Positions 17,083 through 25,586 of a stretch of 64,000 nucleotides of DNA are shown piece by piece. A program made the position numbers and the translations under genes. Numbering within the stretch: the first letter of the stretch is position 1; each line of letters opens with the position of its first letter. Below the pieces are notes generated by a model. That model worked only from the letters and a program-made list of their open reading frames with translations. It searched no databases and was not told where the DNA came from. Source of the stretch: Corynebacterium terpenotabidum Y-11 (GTDB lineage: Bacteria; Actinomycetota; Actinomycetes; Mycobacteriales; Mycobacteriaceae); the NCBI RefSeq assembly GCF_000418365.1, contig NC_021663.1, positions 930,001-994,000 of the forward strand, written 5' to 3'.

Positions 17083-17892
17083 ATGACCTCATTTTTTCCC
17101 GCACCGCTCAACGGACTCAGCGCCGTGATCACCGGCGGCGCCCGGGGTATCGGCCTCGGGATCGCCACCGAACTCGCCGCCCAAGGGGCCTCGGTCACCC
17201 TCACTGGGCGTTCCCCTGACTCCGTCCTCGCCGGCGTCGCCGAGGTCCGGGCTGTAGTTCCCGGAGCAGTGGTCGCCGGGGTCGAGTGTGAGGTCACCGA
17301 CCCGGCGTCCTGCCGGGACCTCATCGCACAGGTGACCGCCGCCCACGGTGGGCCGGACATCGTCTGCGCCAACGCCGGCGTGTTCCCCCAGCAGTCGCTC
17401 ACCGAGCTCAGCGTCGACGGGTTCCGTGAGGTCATCGACACCAACCTCGTCGGAACATTCACCCTGCTCAAGGCCTCGCTGGCGGCGTTGAAGATCTCGG
17501 ACCAGGGCCGGTTCATCATGACCTCGTCGATCACCGGTCCGGTGACCGGCTACCCCGGCTGGACGCACTACGCCGCCTCGAAGGCTGGCCAGCTCGGCAT
17601 GATGCGCACCGCGGCGATCGAACTTGCCCCGCACGGGGTGACCGTCAATGCGGTCCTCCCCGGCAACGTCCTCACCGCCGGCCTGGAGGCGATGGGGGAG
17701 GACTACGTCACCGGGATGGCGGCGTCGGTGCCCGTCGGCAGGCTCGGCACTCCCCGGGAGATCGGGGCAGCCGTCGCCTTCCTCGCGTCCCCGGGCGCGG
17801 GGTACATCACCGGTCAGACCATCACCGTCGACGGTGGGCAGACCCTGCCGGAATCGCCGGAGGCACTCGAGGAGATGCGGGAACTGCGGTGA
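17083..17892 (+). CDS. short-chain dehydrogenase/reductase (FabG-like)
   Basis: A classical 269-residue SDR. It shows the NAD(P) motif TGGARGIG (about residues 17-24), NAG, the catalytic Ser (TSSITG) and YAASK, then the C-terminal GQTITVDGG. Such enzymes reduce 3-oxoacyl or other carbonyl compounds with NAD(P)H. It stands alone between a lipoprotein and a phosphatase, so the substrate is unknown. Confidence 0.88.
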   Translation: MTSFFPAPLNGLSAVITGGARGIGLGIATELAAQGASVTLTGRSPDSVLAGVAEVRAVVPGAVVAGVECEVTDPASCRDLIAQVTAAHGGPDIVCANAGVFPQQSLTELSVDGFREVIDTNLVGTFTLLKASLAALKISDQGRFIMTSSITGPVTGYPGWTHYAASKAGQLGMMRTAAIELAPHGVTVNAVLPGNVLTAGLEAMGEDYVTGMAASVPVGRLGTPREIGAAVAFLASPGAGYITGQTITVDGGQTLPESPEALEEMRELR

Positions 17893-17956
17893 ATCCAGGA
17901 CAAACAGAATGTAACTTTCCTGTTGTCCGGTACACCTGGCACGTCGGGGGCGGATA

Positions 17957-19675
17957 GTGTCACTGAGGGTGACGACTTTTTCCTCCGGCCTGACCCGCCG
18001 CCACTTCCTCGTCGGTACTGCCGGCGCTGCCAGCACTGCTGGACTCGCCGCTCTCGGCGCCGCAGTGTCGTTCGCCGGCACCGCCGACGCTGACGCCGGG
18101 GACGACACCGGTGCCTTCCTCCACTCCGTCGCCTCCGGTGACCCGTTACCGGAGGCGGTGGTGCTGTGGACACGGGTGACCCCCGCACCGGACGCCACTC
18201 CGGGATCGGGACGCGGTGCGGCGACCACGGTGCGCTGGGAGATCTCGACCGGTCCGGAGTTCAGCTTCCTCACCGCGTCCGGGGAAGTCACCACCGACGC
18301 CTCCCTGGACCACACGGTGAAGGTCGATGTCGGTGGTCTTTCGCCGGCGACCGACTACCACTACCGTTTCACCGTGCTCGACGGGCCGGCGGCAGGGTCG
18401 GTCTCCCGGACCGGTCGGACCCACACCGCACCGGCTCCCGGGGCGGATCCGGGGCAGCTGCGGTTCGCCGTATGCTCCTGCTCGAACTACGAGGCCGGGT
18501 ACTTCCGCGCCTACCGGGACCTCGCGGACCGGGATGACCTGGAGTTCACCCTCCACCTCGGCGACTTCACCTACGAGTATGCGACGGGGGAGTACACCGC
18601 TGCCCACGGTACCGTCGTGCGTCGCGTCGAGCCCGCACAACGCACCCTCACCCTCGACGACTTCCGTATCCGCCAGGGGCACTACCACCGGGACGCGGAC
18701 CTCGCTGATCTGCTCGCCGCGCGTCCCCTCATCGCGACCTGGGACGACCACGAGTTCGCCGACAACAGCTGGCGTGAGGGGGCCACCGGTGACCACGAGC
18801 ACAGCGGGGCGGAGTTCCAGGCATTGAAGGAGAGCGCCTCCCAGGCGTACCGGGAGTGGATGCCGGTGCGCGACGGAGTGCTGCAACGCCACCTGCGGTT
18901 CGGCACCCTCGCCGAGTTCATCATCCCCGACCTGCGCAGCTACCGGGATGAGCAGGCGGCAGTCACCGCGACCTGGACCGGCACCGATAACCGGACCCTG
19001 ATGGGCAGCGACCAGTTCGACTGGTTCTCCGATGTCCTGACCACCTCCGACACCCGCTGGCAGCTCATCGGCAACCAGGTGATGTTCGCCCCGATGACCC
19101 TGCCGGACACCCTCGATCCGCGCATCCACGACTGGCTCGTGGGGCAGATCGGACTACCGGCCGACGGCCTGGCGCTCAACGCCGACCAATGGGACGGGTA
19201 CATGGCGGAACGACGCCGCGTCATCGACCTCATCGTCGACACGAAACCTGACGGGGTGGTGTTCCTCACCGGTGACATCCACACCTCCTGGGCCGCAGAC
19301 ATCCCCGTCAACCCCGGCGACTACCGCCTGGGCCGGGACATGCGCGTCGCCGCCACCGAGTTCATCGGCCCTTCGGTCACCGCCGCCAGCGCCTTCGACA
19401 GCATAGCGGTGAGCCCGGAACTCGATGCCCCGGTGCTTGAGGCCCTGCAGCTGGGTGAGCAGATCATCACCGAGGTCGATTCCTGGTTCCATTACGTCGA
19501 TCTCACACAGCACGGCTATCTCACCGTCGACGTGGACGCTGACCGCGTCCGCGCCGACTGGTACCACGGCAGCGTCCTCACCCCCGACGCCCCGGTCACC
19601 CGCACCACCTCCTATCAGGCGGTGTATGGCGCTCCGGGGGTCCGTCCCGTTGACGACGGAGCCGACGGAGCGTGA
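17957..19675 (+). CDS. Tat-exported PhoD-type alkaline phosphatase/phosphodiesterase
   Basis: A 572-residue metallophosphatase with a twin-arginine signal (TRRHFLVG, about residues 13-20, then a hydrophobic Ala/Gly stretch). PhoD signatures are the mature N-terminal FLHSVASGDPLPEAVVLWTR, CSCSNYEAGYF, LHLGDFTYEY, TWDDHEFADNSW, and VFLTGDIHTSW near the C-terminus. PhoD enzymes use Ca and Fe and release phosphate from mono- and diesters outside the cell. The GTG at 17957 is weakly supported; another GTG at 17969 is possible. Confidence 0.9.
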   Translation: MSLRVTTFSSGLTRRHFLVGTAGAASTAGLAALGAAVSFAGTADADAGDDTGAFLHSVASGDPLPEAVVLWTRVTPAPDATPGSGRGAATTVRWEISTGPEFSFLTASGEVTTDASLDHTVKVDVGGLSPATDYHYRFTVLDGPAAGSVSRTGRTHTAPAPGADPGQLRFAVCSCSNYEAGYFRAYRDLADRDDLEFTLHLGDFTYEYATGEYTAAHGTVVRRVEPAQRTLTLDDFRIRQGHYHRDADLADLLAARPLIATWDDHEFADNSWREGATGDHEHSGAEFQALKESASQAYREWMPVRDGVLQRHLRFGTLAEFIIPDLRSYRDEQAAVTATWTGTDNRTLMGSDQFDWFSDVLTTSDTRWQLIGNQVMFAPMTLPDTLDPRIHDWLVGQIGLPADGLALNADQWDGYMAERRRVIDLIVDTKPDGVVFLTGDIHTSWAADIPVNPGDYRLGRDMRVAATEFIGPSVTAASAFDSIAVSPELDAPVLEALQLGEQIITEVDSWFHYVDLTQHGYLTVDVDADRVRADWYHGSVLTPDAPVTRTTSYQAVYGAPGVRPVDDGADGA

Positions 19676-19688
19676 CGGGCTGACCTGG

Positions 19689-21134
19689 TCACATCCGCTT
19701 CGCCATGTTCCGGGTGATGACCTTGTCATCGAACTCTGGGACAAAGGTGGCGAAGACCATACCGAGACCGAACACCACGGGCGCGGAGATCGCCATCACC
19801 CAGGCCACGGTGGTGCTGCCGAACAGCATGGTGAAGTTCGCGACGATGAAGTAGAGGGCGGTGCCGAGTCCGAGGAAGGACAGGACCGGTGCGATGGTCC
19901 GCTTCCAGGGGGTGACCTGGTGTTCCGGGTGGGCGCGGAACCAGACGGTGACCGCGACCGAGACCAGCAGCATGAGGATGACGATGGTGAAGGTCGCCAG
20001 ACCGGAGAACCAGGTGAAGATCTCGGTCACCGGATCCATCCCGACCAGGGCACACAGCACGGTGAGGACCATGATCGTCGCGGTCTGCACGAACGACGAC
20101 ATGTGCGGGGACCGGTGGGTGAGGTGCACCGCACGCATCGCCCGCGGCAGACCCCGCTTGTGCGAGATGGCGTGCTGGTAGCGGGTGAGCACGTTGTGGA
20201 AGGACAGGATGCAGGCGAAGAGACTGGTCAGCAGCAGGACCTGGACGACCGGGCCGGACCACTGGCCGAGGTAGTTGCGTGCGGTGTTGGCGATCATGTT
20301 GTCCGGGTCGCTGTTCGCCTCGGCCAGCACATTGTCTGTGCCCCAGGCCTGGACGATGGCCCAGCCGGAGACGGTGTAGAAGACGCCGATGACGGCCACG
20401 GCGATGTACGTCGCCCGCGGGATGGTCCGGTCCGGGTCCTTCGCCTCGGAACGGAACACGGTGGTCGCCTCGAAACCGATGAACCCGGCCATGGCCATCA
20501 TCAGGCCGATCCCCATGGACCCGGAGAACATGTTGTCCGGCAGGAAGGGGTCGATGTTGAGCCCTTCCTCACCGCCCTTGCCGACCACGACGACATCGAT
20601 GAGTACGACAATGGCGATCTCGGCGATGAGCAGGATCCCGAGGGCCTTCGAGCTCAGCTCGATGTTGCGGTAGCCGAGGAACCCCACCACACCGGCGACC
20701 ACCAGGGAGTAGATCCACCAGGGGATGTGCACCACCGGGTCAAAGAGGGTGGTGAGCTGGGCGCCGAGGAACCCGTAGACGGCGAACTGGATGCCGGTGT
20801 AGGTCAGCAGCGCGAGATAGGCGGTGCCCATGCCCATCCGGCGGCCGAAGGCGGTTTCCACGTAGGAGTAGAACGCGCCGGGTTCGGCGATGAACTTCGA
20901 CATGGTCGTCAGTCCGACGGAGAACAGGATGAGGATGACGGCGCCGACGGCGTACATCGCGGGGTACCCCGGGCCGTTGCCGATCGACATGCCGATCGGC
21001 AGCGAGCCGCCGATGACGGTGAGCGGTGCTGCGGCGGCGATCACCATGAAGACGATGGACGCCGTGCTCAGCGACCCGGCTTTCAGTCCCTGGTCGGGTG
21101 TCGCGGGGGCGGAGGTGGTGGCTGGTGCGGACAT
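19689..21134 (-). CDS. APC-family amino acid/amine permease
   Basis: A 481-residue protein with about 12 hydrophobic segments and the APC N-terminal pattern (LSTASIVFMVIAAAAPLTVIGG, then GNGPGYPAMY). AGGAG precedes the ATG at 21134. It is the last gene of the minus-strand operon cyclodeaminase-fold protein, flavin oxidase, permease, with an 11-bp gap. It probably imports the amine or amino acid that the flavin oxidase consumes. Confidence 0.88.
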   Translation of the reverse strand: MSAPATTSAPATPDQGLKAGSLSTASIVFMVIAAAAPLTVIGGSLPIGMSIGNGPGYPAMYAVGAVILILFSVGLTTMSKFIAEPGAFYSYVETAFGRRMGMGTAYLALLTYTGIQFAVYGFLGAQLTTLFDPVVHIPWWIYSLVVAGVVGFLGYRNIELSSKALGILLIAEIAIVVLIDVVVVGKGGEEGLNIDPFLPDNMFSGSMGIGLMMAMAGFIGFEATTVFRSEAKDPDRTIPRATYIAVAVIGVFYTVSGWAIVQAWGTDNVLAEANSDPDNMIANTARNYLGQWSGPVVQVLLLTSLFACILSFHNVLTRYQHAISHKRGLPRAMRAVHLTHRSPHMSSFVQTATIMVLTVLCALVGMDPVTEIFTWFSGLATFTIVILMLLVSVAVTVWFRAHPEHQVTPWKRTIAPVLSFLGLGTALYFIVANFTMLFGSTTVAWVMAISAPVVFGLGMVFATFVPEFDDKVITRNMAKRM

Positions 21135-21145
21135 AGGGGACGCTC

Positions 21146-22384
21146 CTAGTGCAGGGTGGCGGGGATGATCGCCGCGGAGGGCTCGCGGTCGGTGGTGGGG
21201 TAGTCGAAGGCGTCGGGACGCCGGTCGGAATGTCCGGTGACGGCCAGCTCCGCGGCGATGCGTCCGTAGACCGGGGCGAACTTCATACCATTGCCGCTCA
21301 TGCCGGTGGCGACGGTGACGGCACCATCGGTACCGGGGGCGTGACCGAGGACGGGGGCGTGGTCGGTGGTGAAGCCGTCATGGTGCAGGGTGATGCGCAC
21401 CGGGGCGTCGAGCATGCCGTCGAAGAAGGCGGAGGTGCGTTCGGAGAACACCCGGAGTACCTCGTCGGGCAGTTCCCCGGTCCGCAGGGCCTCGAGGGTG
21501 TCGGGGGTGGGGGCGTCACCGATGAAGTCGCCGTGGGAGATCTTCACGCTATAGCCGTCGATGCTGGGGGCGCCGTAGCAGTGCCAGATCTCACCGTCGG
21601 CGGTGATGATGTCGCGCATGAAGATCGGCAGGTTCTCCGGGAGGAAGCCGGTGATGTCCAGCGGGAGGTACCAGGTCAGTGGAATGCACTGCACGCTGAT
21701 GTGTCCGGCCAGGTCGGGGTACAGGTCGGAGGCCCAGGACCCGTTGGCGACGATGACCTTGTCGGCGGTGACGTCGCCGGCCGATGTGCGGATCAGGGTC
21801 GCCCCCTCGGGGCCGGCACCGGGCTCCACCGCGAGGACGCGGGTGTTGTCCCACAGGGACGCCCCGGCGGCCAGGGCGAACTCCTGGGCGTAGGCGACGG
21901 CCAGTTCGGGGCGGATGCCGCCGCCGGCCGGGTCGAGGATCGCCGCGTCCGCTGCTGTGTCGGGCGAGGCTGCCGCGAAGACCGGGAAGCGTTCGGCCAG
22001 GCCCGCGGCGTCCAGCACCTCGTGGTCCAGGCCGAACTCCTCGATGACCGCCATGGTCTGGGTCATGGCGGGGAAGTCGGCGGGGCCGACGGACAGCGCC
22101 CCGACCGGCAGGAAGATGTCCCGACCGGAGCGTTCGTTCATCTCCAGCCACATCCGCCGGGCGTCCTGCACCATGGGGATGTAGATGCCGCCCTCCTTCA
22201 GAGCGACGCGGAACAGGCGGGACTCGCCGGAGTAGGAGCCCTTCGTGTGGACCCGGTCGAAGCGTTCGATGCCGAGGACGCTAGCTTCCGGGGCCAGCTC
22301 GGTGAGCTGCCACAGCGCCATCGAACCGATGGTGCCGCAGCCGATGACGGCGTAGTCGTAGTGGGTGGGTGTGTGGTTGCTCAT
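21146..22384 (-). CDS. FAD-dependent oxidase of the MSOX/SolA (N-methyl amino acid oxidase) type
   Basis: ATG 22384 shares one base with the upstream stop (TAATG), giving 412 residues. It has the FAD motif AVIGCGTIGSMALWQL, an MSOX-like segment KGSYSGESRLFRVAL and a C-terminal TGMSGNGMKFAP. Monomeric sarcosine oxidase binds FAD covalently through a cysteine before the TPD segment. The corresponding stretch here (HHDGFTTDHAPVLG) has no Cys, so FAD may be non-covalent. Substrate is probably a secondary amine or amino acid; it is cotranscribed with a permease. Confidence 0.82.
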   Translation of the reverse strand: MSNHTPTHYDYAVIGCGTIGSMALWQLTELAPEASVLGIERFDRVHTKGSYSGESRLFRVALKEGGIYIPMVQDARRMWLEMNERSGRDIFLPVGALSVGPADFPAMTQTMAVIEEFGLDHEVLDAAGLAERFPVFAAASPDTAADAAILDPAGGGIRPELAVAYAQEFALAAGASLWDNTRVLAVEPGAGPEGATLIRTSAGDVTADKVIVANGSWASDLYPDLAGHISVQCIPLTWYLPLDITGFLPENLPIFMRDIITADGEIWHCYGAPSIDGYSVKISHGDFIGDAPTPDTLEALRTGELPDEVLRVFSERTSAFFDGMLDAPVRITLHHDGFTTDHAPVLGHAPGTDGAVTVATGMSGNGMKFAPVYGRIAAELAVTGHSDRRPDAFDYPTTDREPSAAIIPATLH

Positions 22385-23532
22385 TATGCCATCTCCGGAA
22401 CGTCCCACACCGGCAGAACGGTGCCGATGTTTCCCTCGCAGGCCCTGCGGTACAGGGTGGTGGCCCAGGCGACATCTTCGACGGGCATGCCGCCGACGGA
22501 GTAGATGACGATGTCGTCGTCGGACCGGCGACCGACGGCATCGCCGTTGATGACGTCGGCGATGTCGACGACGGCGTCCGTCCCGATGGCCCCCTGCTTC
22601 TCGAGGGCGAGGAACTTGTTGCCGATGATGCCGACGGTTTCGAAGGCGTCGTCGCCGAACTCCTCATGCCAGGACTCGTAGAGGCTGCGGTTGTCCAGGA
22701 CGAGGCGTCCGGCACCGGAGATCAGCCAGTCGTCGGGCATGTTGACGCAGGAGGGGATGGAGACGAAGGCGCCGGGGGAGAGCCAGGACGGGTCGAGCTG
22801 CGGGTAGTTTCCGGAGCCGACCGGGGCGGTCGTGGTGTAGGCGATGACCTCTGCACCGCGGACGGCCTCCTCCTCGGTGTCGACGACCTCGATGGTGGTG
22901 AACTGCGGGAGGGTGTCCCTGACCCAGGCGACGAAGGAGTCGATCCCGGCCTGGCTGCGGCCCTTGATCTTCACGGTGTGCAGGGTGGGGACGCCGGCGA
23001 CGAAGGCTTCCAGTGCGGTCTTTCCCATGACACCCGGGCCGACGACGGCGGCAACCGTCGCGCCGGGCTTCGCGAGGTGGCGGGCGCCGACCCCGGACAC
23101 CGCACCGGTGCGGTAGGACGAGAGGAGGTTGGCGTTCATGATGGCCAGCGGGGCGCCGGTGTCGGCATCGTTGAGGATGAAGGTGTGGATGGAGCGGGGC
23201 AGACCGGACTTCCGGTTCTCGATATTGGAGCCGTACCACTTCACGCCGGAGGCGTGGAAGTCACCGCCGAGGTAGGCGGGCATCGCCATGAAGCGGCGGT
23301 CGGGACCGTTCTTCGGCATGCGTGCGTGGGGGGATTCCTCGGGGAAGAGCACCATGGCGCCGTGGGAGTTCGCGTTGGCGCCGGCCATGCGGTAGTCGCC
23401 TCTGCCGAGGAGGGAGAACATCTTCTCCATGGTGTCGACGCACGCCGGCATGTCCTTGACGCCGGCGGCGACCATGTCAGGCTCGGACAGATAGCGGGTC
23501 CGGAGAGCGGGGGAGGTGAGTGTGGCTGTCAT
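22384..23532 (-). CDS. ornithine cyclodeaminase/mu-crystallin family protein, second copy
   Basis: A 382-residue paralogue of the 2953-4089 product. They share YLSEPDM, NSHGAM, GPDRRFMAMPAYLGG, GVKWYGSN, LPRSIH and the C-terminal YSVGGMPVEDVAWAT. The RTGA segment (SYRTGAVSGVG) and the loop VVGPGVMGK are present. It is first in an operon with a flavin oxidase and an APC permease and has its own GlnR-type operator. Twice in this window the family sits beside a DAO-type oxidase, which supports a joint role in amine breakdown. Confidence 0.76.
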   Translation of the reverse strand: MTATLTSPALRTRYLSEPDMVAAGVKDMPACVDTMEKMFSLLGRGDYRMAGANANSHGAMVLFPEESPHARMPKNGPDRRFMAMPAYLGGDFHASGVKWYGSNIENRKSGLPRSIHTFILNDADTGAPLAIMNANLLSSYRTGAVSGVGARHLAKPGATVAAVVGPGVMGKTALEAFVAGVPTLHTVKIKGRSQAGIDSFVAWVRDTLPQFTTIEVVDTEEEAVRGAEVIAYTTTAPVGSGNYPQLDPSWLSPGAFVSIPSCVNMPDDWLISGAGRLVLDNRSLYESWHEEFGDDAFETVGIIGNKFLALEKQGAIGTDAVVDIADVINGDAVGRRSDDDIVIYSVGGMPVEDVAWATTLYRRACEGNIGTVLPVWDVPEMA

Positions 23533-23555
23533 GGGGAACAGTCAAACGTTCCCGT

Positions 23556-23593
23556 GTTTCAGGTCCGTTGCCGGACGGTGTCGTCTTTGTACG
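23556..23593 (-). promoter_or_regulatory. GlnR-type four-block operator upstream of the minus-strand oxidase operon
   Basis: Read on the minus strand, blocks CGTAC (23593-23589), GACAC (23582-23578), GCAAC (23571-23567) and GAAAC (23560-23556) are spaced exactly 11 bp, all ending in AC. The ATG is 23 bp downstream of the last block. The site lies between the TetR gene and the operon. Confidence 0.78.
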
Positions 23594-23610
23594 TGTGGAG
23601 AAAAACAGAG

Positions 23611-24210
23611 TCACCGCAGGTCACAGGGTCGCAGGCGGTCTAGGAATGTGTCGAGCATCACCACCAACGACCGTGCGTTCCCTTCCGGCTGACTGCAAGC
23701 GGCCGTGATCTGTGCCCCCATGAGCAGCGTGAGCAGTTCCCCCGTCGTGGCCACGGGATCCGTGCCCGGGGCAGCCTCACCGTCGGCGAGAGCCTCGGTG
23801 AAGCGGGCGGTGAAGAAGTCCCGCCACTCCGAGAAACTCGCGTCGAACAGCGCGGCCTCGTCCGCGTGGTTCAGGGCCTGCTGCCAGAAGGCCAGGGCGA
23901 CCCGGGCCTCGGCGTGGCGGACCTCATCCAACGGCAGAAGCTCCAGGGCCAGCGTCCGCACCCCGGTCAGTCCCCGCTCCGAAGTCCCCAGCGCGGCGCG
24001 GATGTTCGTCGCCTCGACGACGTACCGGTAGGCCTCGGTGATGACCGAGTCCTTGCCGGGGAAGTAGTACCGGAGCAGTCCGTTGGAGTAGCCGGTGACT
24101 TCCGCGATCCGCCGCGTGGTCACCGCATCGAGCCCTTCGTCGGCGATGAGCCGCCACACCGAGGCGATGATCTCGTGTCGTCGCTGGTCGTGGTCGACTT
24201 TTTTCGGCAT
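23611..24210 (-). CDS. TetR-family transcriptional regulator
   Basis: A 199-residue protein with an N-terminal TetR helix-turn-helix (TTRRIAEVTGYSNGLLRYYF, about residues 30-49) and a variable ligand-binding domain. It lies 78 bp upstream of the minus-strand amine operon in the same orientation and may control it alongside the GlnR-type site. It is BetI-like in the HTH, but the ligand is unknown. A TAACAT box ends 8 nt before its ATG. Confidence 0.85.
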   Translation of the reverse strand: MPKKVDHDQRRHEIIASVWRLIADEGLDAVTTRRIAEVTGYSNGLLRYYFPGKDSVITEAYRYVVEATNIRAALGTSERGLTGVRTLALELLPLDEVRHAEARVALAFWQQALNHADEAALFDASFSEWRDFFTARFTEALADGEAAPGTDPVATTGELLTLLMGAQITAACSQPEGNARSLVVMLDTFLDRLRPCDLR

Positions 24211-24221
24211 GGCTTCCGATG

Positions 24222-25511
24222 TTAGCGGACCGCGCCCCGCAGACTGACCTCACCGGTGGCACTGTCGTCGGTCCACAGGAACCGTTCGGTACCGTCGGCG
24301 GTGGTGGCGTGGGCGTAACCCTCGTTACCGACATTGTCCATCGTCTCCGGGCGGGCGTTGAGCGCGTCCGACGCCGGGACGAACTGTCCGTCAACGGCTG
24401 TGAGTACCTGGGACGCACCGCCGCAGGTCTCATCGCACAGGACCGTCAGCTCACCGGTGGCGGCGTCGTAGTCGCTGCCCATCACCCCGGCCAACGGGGT
24501 GACGTACCGCTGTACCAGGACCGGTTCCGCGGTGCCGAGGGACAAGATCAGGACCTCGGCCGTCCCCTCCACACCCACGGCGACCGTGTCGGGGGTCGCT
24601 GCGTCGCTGATCCAGCTGATGGCTTCGAGGCCCTCGTTCGCGTCGAGTTCCCCGGTGAGGTCGGACAGATTCCACTCGTCGGTGGCGGTCAGTTCCCCGT
24701 CCCCGGAGTCGGTGGGGATGTCGAAGCGCAGCACCGAGGGGCGCGACACCTGGTCGTCGTCACCGTCGCGCTCGGTGGCGACGTAGAGCGACCCGTCGGG
24801 GCCGACGGTGACCCCCTCGGCGTCCGGATGCCCGCTCCCGTCCGGGTACCGCAGCTGGTAACGGCCGTCGACCGACCAGCTGTCCCCCTCCCCGGGGGTG
24901 AGGACATAGAGCGTGCCCTCGGCGTTGTTGACCACGTAGGCGGTGCCGTCGTCGGCGATGTCGACCCCGGACATGTCCGCGTCGGTGAAGTCGGCGGCGT
25001 AGTCACCGGTGAGGTCGGCGGCACCGGTGTCCAGCGGATCCGCCGGCCAGGGGTCGAGGTCGTTGGACAGGCCGGGGGTCGGGGTGGCGGTGTCCGCGAA
25101 GTCCCCGGTCAGGTCCGGGACACGGGCGAGGACGGCGGTGGTGGTCTCCGACCACGACGTCGAGTCGATCTCCGTGCCGTCGGCGTCGGTGAGGGTGAGG
25201 GAGTCCGTGGTGCCGAGCCCGAAATCCGGCTCGGTGTAGACAACCAGGTAACCGCCCGGTTCGATCACACTGTCGGCGGGCACGGTCAACGGATCGTGGT
25301 CGTCGTCGGCGAGCCCCCAGCCGGACACGTCGACGCTGTCGGTGGTGCCGGTGTTCGCCAACTCCACCCAGTCACCGTCGCCCCCACCGTCGGTGTTGAT
25401 CTCGTTGAGGACGACGCCTCCGCGTGCGTCGCCGGAACCGCAGGCGACGACGGCGGGGGAGAGGAGGACAACGGTGGCCAGGACAGCGGTGGTGGCGCGC
25501 AGCAGGGTCAT
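24222..25511 (-). CDS. lipoprotein with lamin-tail domain and SdiA-regulated/esterase-like beta-propeller
   Basis: The 429-residue product has a signal peptide with lipobox VVAC. It then has a lamin-tail-like immunoglobulin fold (VVLNEINTDGGGDGDWVELANTG through the GWGLADDDHDP segment, about residues 33-120). The C-terminal half is a beta-propeller-like domain (DMSGVDIADDGTAYVV, YPDGSGHPDAEGVTVGPDGSLYVATERDGDD). Proteins of this layout are secreted and of unclear role. A TACGCT box ends 8 nt before the ATG. Confidence 0.75.
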   Translation of the reverse strand: MTLLRATTAVLATVVLLSPAVVACGSGDARGGVVLNEINTDGGGDGDWVELANTGTTDSVDVSGWGLADDDHDPLTVPADSVIEPGGYLVVYTEPDFGLGTTDSLTLTDADGTEIDSTSWSETTTAVLARVPDLTGDFADTATPTPGLSNDLDPWPADPLDTGAADLTGDYAADFTDADMSGVDIADDGTAYVVNNAEGTLYVLTPGEGDSWSVDGRYQLRYPDGSGHPDAEGVTVGPDGSLYVATERDGDDDQVSRPSVLRFDIPTDSGDGELTATDEWNLSDLTGELDANEGLEAISWISDAATPDTVAVGVEGTAEVLILSLGTAEPVLVQRYVTPLAGVMGSDYDAATGELTVLCDETCGGASQVLTAVDGQFVPASDALNARPETMDNVGNEGYAHATTADGTERFLWTDDSATGEVSLRGAVR

Positions 25512-25586
25512 GTCCGTAGAGCGTAGGTCATGTGGCTCGGAGATTCCTGGGGGAACCGTGACCGGGACCGGCGAGTCCCCGGCGGG

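Noticed and set aside
19425..21149. 574-codon plus-strand frame across the permease
   Set aside because: Shadow of the APC permease; its sequence is a Gly/His/Asp-rich mixture without a domain.
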